17,858 nt of DNA, taken from positions 1 through 17,858 of the forward strand of contig JAUXFI010000011.1 of assembly GCA_030620125.1 (NCBI GenBank), in the 5' to 3' direction. The position numbers were made by a program, and so were the translations under genes. Of this stretch, positions 15,099 to 17,858 are shown in pieces (position 1 is the stretch's first letter; the number at the start of each line of letters is the position of its first letter). The DNA is from Anaerolineae bacterium (lineage in GTDB: Bacteria; Chloroflexota; Anaerolineae; B4-G1). The notes beneath the pieces are model-generated. The model saw nothing but the letters and a program-made list of their open reading frames with translations. It had not been told where the DNA came from and ran no database searches.

Positions 15099-16646
15099 TT
15101 ATTTCTCTCGGGCTGTCGGCAACGTATCCAGCGTTTCGCCGCGCAGCGCCCTTCGCACCGCCTTCCGGTCGTCCCAGGGGTACTCGGTCGTGCCGAAGCA
15201 CATGGACTGTTCGTGCCCTTTGCCGCAGGCGATCACCACGTCGCCCGCGCGGGCCGTCTGGCATGCCAGCAGGATTGCCTCCCCCCGGTCGGGTACGCAC
15301 CACAGGTCCACCTCCTCGCGCTTACCCTCCGCCGTGGCTGCGGTCATGCTCTCGGCTATGATCTCGTCCAGGCTTTCGGTGCGGGGGTCCTCGGCGGTGA
15401 TGATCACCAGGCCAGCTAACTGCCCAGCGATGCGGCCCATCATCATCCGCTTCTCCCGGTCGCGCAATCCCGCGCAGCCAAAGACGACGATCACCCGCCC
15501 GCCGTTCTCTGTCATCGTGTTCGCCGTTTGCAGGGCCCGCAGGAGCGCGTTGGGCGTGTGGGCAAAGTCCACGATGGCCATAAAGTCCTGCCCCTCCTCG
15601 ATCCGCTCCATTCGTCCCGGCACTCCCTGCATTGCTTTTATCCCCTCGGCGATGGCCGCCAGCGGGAGGTTTAGCGCCACGCCGCCGGCCGCCGCCGCCA
15701 GGATGTTGCTGACGTTGAAGGCTCCCACCAGTGGGGTCTCAATATTGACTTCCCCGGCCGGCGCGTGGAGGGTGAATGTGGTGCGGTCGGGTGCGAAGCG
15801 AACGTCGCGGGCGGTCACGTCGGCTGGGCCAGAGAGGGAATAGGTAACCTTGTGGTCGGCAGGAATGGGGCTCAGGTAGCGGAATGAGTCGTCGTCCCGG
15901 TTGAGAACCGCCACCTTGGGCACGCCTGGCTTGCGGGAGGAACGGGTCAACCCTTCAAAGAGACTGGCTTTGGCCTGTTGGTAGGCCTCTAGTGACCCAT
16001 GGGCATTGAGGTGTTCGTGGGTGATGTTCGTCACGGCGGCTACGTCAAAGTCGCAGCCCGCCACGCGGCGCTGGGCCAGCCCGTGGGAGGTGACCTCCAG
16101 CACGGCGTGGGTGACCCCGGCCTCGACCATGCGGGCCAGGTACGCTTGCACGTCGGGCGGGTCGGGGGTGGTGGTGTGGAGGCCGGTGTCCACATCTTTG
16201 TCGCCGAAACGGGCGTTCACTGTGCTGATCATGCCGGCGTTGAGCCCGGCGGCACGCAGGATAGCGTAGATGAGATTGACGGTTGTAGTCTTGCCGTCGG
16301 TACCGGTGACGCCGACGAGGGTCATCTTGCGGGAGGGGAAACCCTCCCAGGCGGCGCACAGCCAGCCCCAGGCCTCCCGCGCGCACGCGACGCGCACGTA
16401 GGTGAAAGCTCCCCAAGGCAGGCCGGTCAGCTCCTGGGGAGGCCGCTCGCCGACGACGGCCACCGCGCCCTCCGCCACCGCCTCGGCGATGAAACGATGG
16501 CCGTCCACGCTAACGCCGGGGATGGCGACGAAGAGGTCGCCGGGGCGCACGCAGCGTGAATCGACGGCGACGCCGTGTATCTCGACGTCGCCGCCAATTT
16601 GGCTCAGAACGGTGGGCAGGGCTTTGACCAGGTGATTCAATCGCAT
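15099..16646 (-). CDS. murE: UDP-MurNAc-tripeptide synthetase (MurE-type Mur ligase)
   Basis: A 515-residue protein with the three MurE domains: an N-terminal substrate-binding part (HGVAVDSRCVRPGDLFVAIPG, 24-44), the ATPase domain with GVTGTDGKTTT (112-122) and TSHGLAQRRV, a probable carbamoylated Lys in QAKASLF (224-230), and the C-terminal domain. It adds the third amino acid to UDP-MurNAc-L-Ala-D-Glu in the cytoplasm. The motif that fixes the amino acid, DNPR in meso-DAP enzymes, reads EDPRTE (419-424), so DAP specificity is likely but not certain; other Chloroflexota use ornithine. murF, mraY and ftsI do not flank it. It is followed by the toxin-antitoxin-like pair and preceded by the cassette array. 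Confidence 0.93.
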   Translation of the reverse strand: MRLNHLVKALPTVLSQIGGDVEIHGVAVDSRCVRPGDLFVAIPGVSVDGHRFIAEAVAEGAVAVVGERPPQELTGLPWGAFTYVRVACAREAWGWLCAAWEGFPSRKMTLVGVTGTDGKTTTVNLIYAILRAAGLNAGMISTVNARFGDKDVDTGLHTTTPDPPDVQAYLARMVEAGVTHAVLEVTSHGLAQRRVAGCDFDVAAVTNITHEHLNAHGSLEAYQQAKASLFEGLTRSSRKPGVPKVAVLNRDDDSFRYLSPIPADHKVTYSLSGPADVTARDVRFAPDRTTFTLHAPAGEVNIETPLVGAFNVSNILAAAAGGVALNLPLAAIAEGIKAMQGVPGRMERIEEGQDFMAIVDFAHTPNALLRALQTANTMTENGGRVIVVFGCAGLRDREKRMMMGRIAGQLAGLVIITAEDPRTESLDEIIAESMTAATAEGKREEVDLWCVPDRGEAILLACQTARAGDVVIACGKGHEQSMCFGTTEYPWDDRKAVRRALRGETLDTLPTAREK

Positions 16647-16664
16647 TTCTCTGACCTTGTCGCC

Positions 16665-16740
16665 TTACCTTTCCTTCAGCGCCAGCGAGACCAGTGCACT
16701 GGTGTCAGCGACGTCCTTGATAGCCGATGAGCGTCCTAGC
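16665..16740 (-). pseudogene. Possible 3' remnant of a gene upstream of murE
   Basis: On the minus strand, a reading frame runs out of the attC at about 16740 and ends at TAA (16667-16665), 18 bases before the murE ATG. Its last residues (SSAIKDVADTSALVSLALKER) look like real protein and use GC-rich codons like murE. The frame stays open through the attC only to a TGA at 16838-16836. It could be the tail of a gene that lost its body when the cassette array arrived, or chance. The 14-base palindrome ACCAGTGCACTGGT (16690-16703) lies within it. No family can be named. Confidence 0.28.
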
Positions 16741-16818
16741 GGTTTGCGTGTTTGCGAAGCTCCGCCAACGACGGGGTTTGCATGAGCGAAGTGAACCGCA
16801 AACACGCTGTTATACGCC
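16731..16818 (-). repeat. attC: attC site 1 (terminal, degenerate core)
   Basis: An 11-bp perfect inverted repeat, GCGTGTTTGCG (16746-16756) and CGCAAACACGC (16797-16807), forms the inner stem around a 40-base centre. The outer box next to the PH-like gene reads GTATAAC on the minus strand (16815-16809), one base off RYYYAAC. The distal core box reads GCTAGGA (16740-16734) rather than GTTRRRY. It ends the last cassette. Confidence 0.75.
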
Positions 16819-16819
16819 G

Positions 16820-17266
16820 TCACCTCGCCGTTCTCTCAATGGATTGTCGAATGACTTTCTCAAGGTCATTCGGAACGTCGGTGCCAATTCGATATTTCTT
16901 ACCTGTCTTCATGCTAATCTCAACGGCATAAGAGCCAGAGACATTATAGAGCCAGCCATGAGGGGTCAGGCGAATTCCCCAGCCATAGTACCAGGGGTTT
17001 TTCACGATCTGGCATGATTCAATGTCTTTCAAGGGGAATTTCTTTCGAATGACTCCTGGCCCGAAACGAATTTCGAGAACATCTTTCTCAATCAATACAG
17101 TTAGCGTGGCGAATAACACCAGACAGACTCCAAGGATAATCAGAACTGTGAAGGCAATCCAGTTGAAACCATAAACAGCCACGAGATACGCAATGAAAAG
17201 CAGCGCGATGGCTAATGCAATTATGATCAAGTATCCGATTTGTGTGTGTTGATAGCGTTTGATCAT
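16820..17266 (-). CDS. Cassette gene: two-helix membrane protein with PH-like domain
   Basis: A 148-residue protein. Two hydrophobic helices (about residues 11-32 and 36-58) are followed by a soluble part with the look of a bacterial PH-like domain: VLEIRFGPGVIRKKFPLKDI, YGWGIRLTPHGWLYNVSG, AVEISMKTGKKYRIGTD, then an amphipathic helix (PNDLEKVIRQSIE). Proteins of this type are widespread and uncharacterised; from memory they are frequent passengers of integron cassettes. The ATG follows AGGAGGGAG at ideal spacing, 22 bases after attC 2. The TGA stop lies 5 bases before the attC 1 box. No promoter of its own is visible, as is normal for a cassette. Confidence 0.85.
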   Translation of the reverse strand: MIKRYQHTQIGYLIIIALAIALLFIAYLVAVYGFNWIAFTVLIILGVCLVLFATLTVLIEKDVLEIRFGPGVIRKKFPLKDIESCQIVKNPWYYGWGIRLTPHGWLYNVSGSYAVEISMKTGKKYRIGTDVPNDLEKVIRQSIERTAR

Positions 17267-17288
17267 TTTTCTCCCTCCTACAGGTGAT

Positions 17289-17366
17289 GGCGTCTAACGT
17301 TTCTGGGCTTTGTCAAGTGCGAAGCATTTGGGCGAACAAGTAAGCCGCAAAGCCCGTGTTAGATGC
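17289..17366 (-). repeat. attC: attC site 2
   Basis: Both outer boxes fit consensus: GTCTAAC (17292-17298, RYYYAAC) and GTTAGAT (17358-17364, GTTRRRY). The inner stem is GGGCTTTG (17305-17312) with CAAAGCCC (17348-17355), a perfect 8 bp. Spacers of 6 and 2 bases separate outer and inner stems. The central part is 35 bases. The site closes the cassette of the 139-residue gene. Confidence 0.9.
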
Positions 17367-17778
17367 TGTTTTGAGGAATTATCCTCTTTCTCGATCGCCA
17401 CCAACACACCAGGAATAATACTCCAGGAGTGGCGATTGTTATCGTCAATGGATAGGGATAGGGTCGGGGGGAGAGCAACCAGTGGTGCACCGCAAGGGTT
17501 GCCAGATGGGAAACAATGGTAATCGCTCCTCCCAATCCCTCCCAACGCCAGGCAATGCCCAATCCCAGGATGCTCAGGCCCAAAGTGATCGGGATCAGGT
17601 TTTCAATGGGGGGATAGTCCTCCACCGCATGCGGGTCTGCTTTACCAGTTGTCACCCAGTTCCATGCATAGCCGATGAGCACAAGTAGAGCGCATGCAAT
17701 GATCACGGTGCCCCAGATTCGGGCAACCCAGCGTATCCGTTTCGTTGCTCGGTCGCCCGTATGTTTAGTGCTTGCCAT
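17359..17778 (-). CDS. Cassette gene: small polytopic membrane protein
   Basis: A 139-residue protein with four predicted membrane helices (about 18-38, 60-78, 82-98 and 108-126). A conserved-looking PIENLIPITLGLSILGLGIAW segment leads into RWEGLGGAITIV. The N-terminus is basic (ATKRIRW), and the tail RSRKR is basic too, so both ends are probably inside. It resembles a widespread uncharacterised family (perhaps DUF7670). The function is unknown. The ATG follows GAGGGGA, 31 bases after attC 3. The TAA stop is inside the ATCTAAC box of attC 2, a signature of cassette-borne genes. Confidence 0.82.
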   Translation of the reverse strand: MASTKHTGDRATKRIRWVARIWGTVIIACALLVLIGYAWNWVTTGKADPHAVEDYPPIENLIPITLGLSILGLGIAWRWEGLGGAITIVSHLATLAVHHWLLSPRPYPYPLTITIATPGVLFLVCWWRSRKRIIPQNSI

Positions 17779-17807
17779 GATCGTCCCCTCTCTATTTACT
17801 CAAAATT

Positions 17808-17858
17808 GCGCTTAACGTGATCGCGCTTTGCAAAGTTGCGCCAGCAATTTGGGCGCCA
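17808..17858 (-). repeat. attC: attC site 3, cut by the window edge
   Basis: GCTTAAC (17810-17816) fits RYYYAAC perfectly (GTTAAGC on the minus strand). The next bases, CGCTTTGCAAAGTTGCG then AGCAATTTGGGCG, align closely with the same part of attC 2 (GGCTTTGTCAAGTGCG, AGCATTTGGGCG). The second half lies outside. It implies at least one more cassette to the right. Confidence 0.8.

Larger units (their letters stand above)
16731..17858 (-). mobile_element. Integron gene-cassette array (CALIN-like within this window), continuing past the right edge
   Basis: Two units, each a short leader with a ribosome site, one small ORF and an attC-type site at its 3' end, run head-to-tail on the minus strand; a third attC begins at the window end. 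Distances of 22-31 bases from attC to start codon, and a stop codon inside an attC box, are typical of integron cassettes. No integrase gene or attI is visible. With this orientation, both would lie beyond the right edge if they exist. Without them the array would be a CALIN (attC cluster lacking an integrase). Confidence 0.85.

Noticed and set aside
15099..16646. Several plus-strand open frames across murE
   Set aside because: Shadows of a certain full-length Mur ligase.
16727..17017. A 96-codon plus-strand frame across attC 1 and the PH-like gene
   Set aside because: It reads through the recombination site and antisense to a gene with good membrane helices and ribosome site; no domain seen.

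Overview
The window looks like chromosomal DNA of a moderately GC-rich bacterium, most likely Chloroflexota (Anaerolineae-type). The clues are a DUF2723 membrane protein with a C-terminal beta-sandwich, an S2 protein with a long acidic tail, short heptad repeats of a kind I associate with that group, and TACAAT/TATAAT promoters. The phylum is inferred from the style of the genes, not proven. I saw no rRNA, tRNA or CRISPR array.

Left part (1-4180): the C-terminal part of an MnmA/ThiI-like tRNA thiolation enzyme; a large DUF2723 membrane protein followed directly by a small membrane-anchored DUF5666 protein; and an OmpR-type regulator with a degenerate receiver domain.

Centre (4181-13525): one co-directional run, rpsB-tsf-pyrH-[three accessory genes]-frr-uppS-cdsA-CBS protein-fbp-rho. 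It combines translation, UMP synthesis, ribosome recycling, lipid-carrier and phospholipid precursor synthesis, gluconeogenesis and transcription termination. The normally tight pyrH-frr junction is split by a tightly coupled, more AT-rich module: a TIGR04255 protein, a protein of unknown function and a HEPN-like protein. This is a candidate accessory (toxin-antitoxin or defence-like) system.

Right part, minus strand (13525-16646): murE, then a Phd/YefM-like antitoxin gene overlapping by 4 bases a HicA-like small-protein gene, then an alpha/beta hydrolase. The pair has a strong promoter overlapped by GTAC boxes spaced 9 bp apart, as expected for an autoregulated toxin-antitoxin operon.

Far right (16731-17858): the most striking region is an integron gene-cassette array. 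Two small membrane-protein genes on the minus strand are each followed by an attC-type recombination site, and a third attC begins at the window edge. The array runs off the window, and no integrase is visible inside it. The innermost attC is degenerate. Between it and murE lies what may be the 3' end of an older gene.
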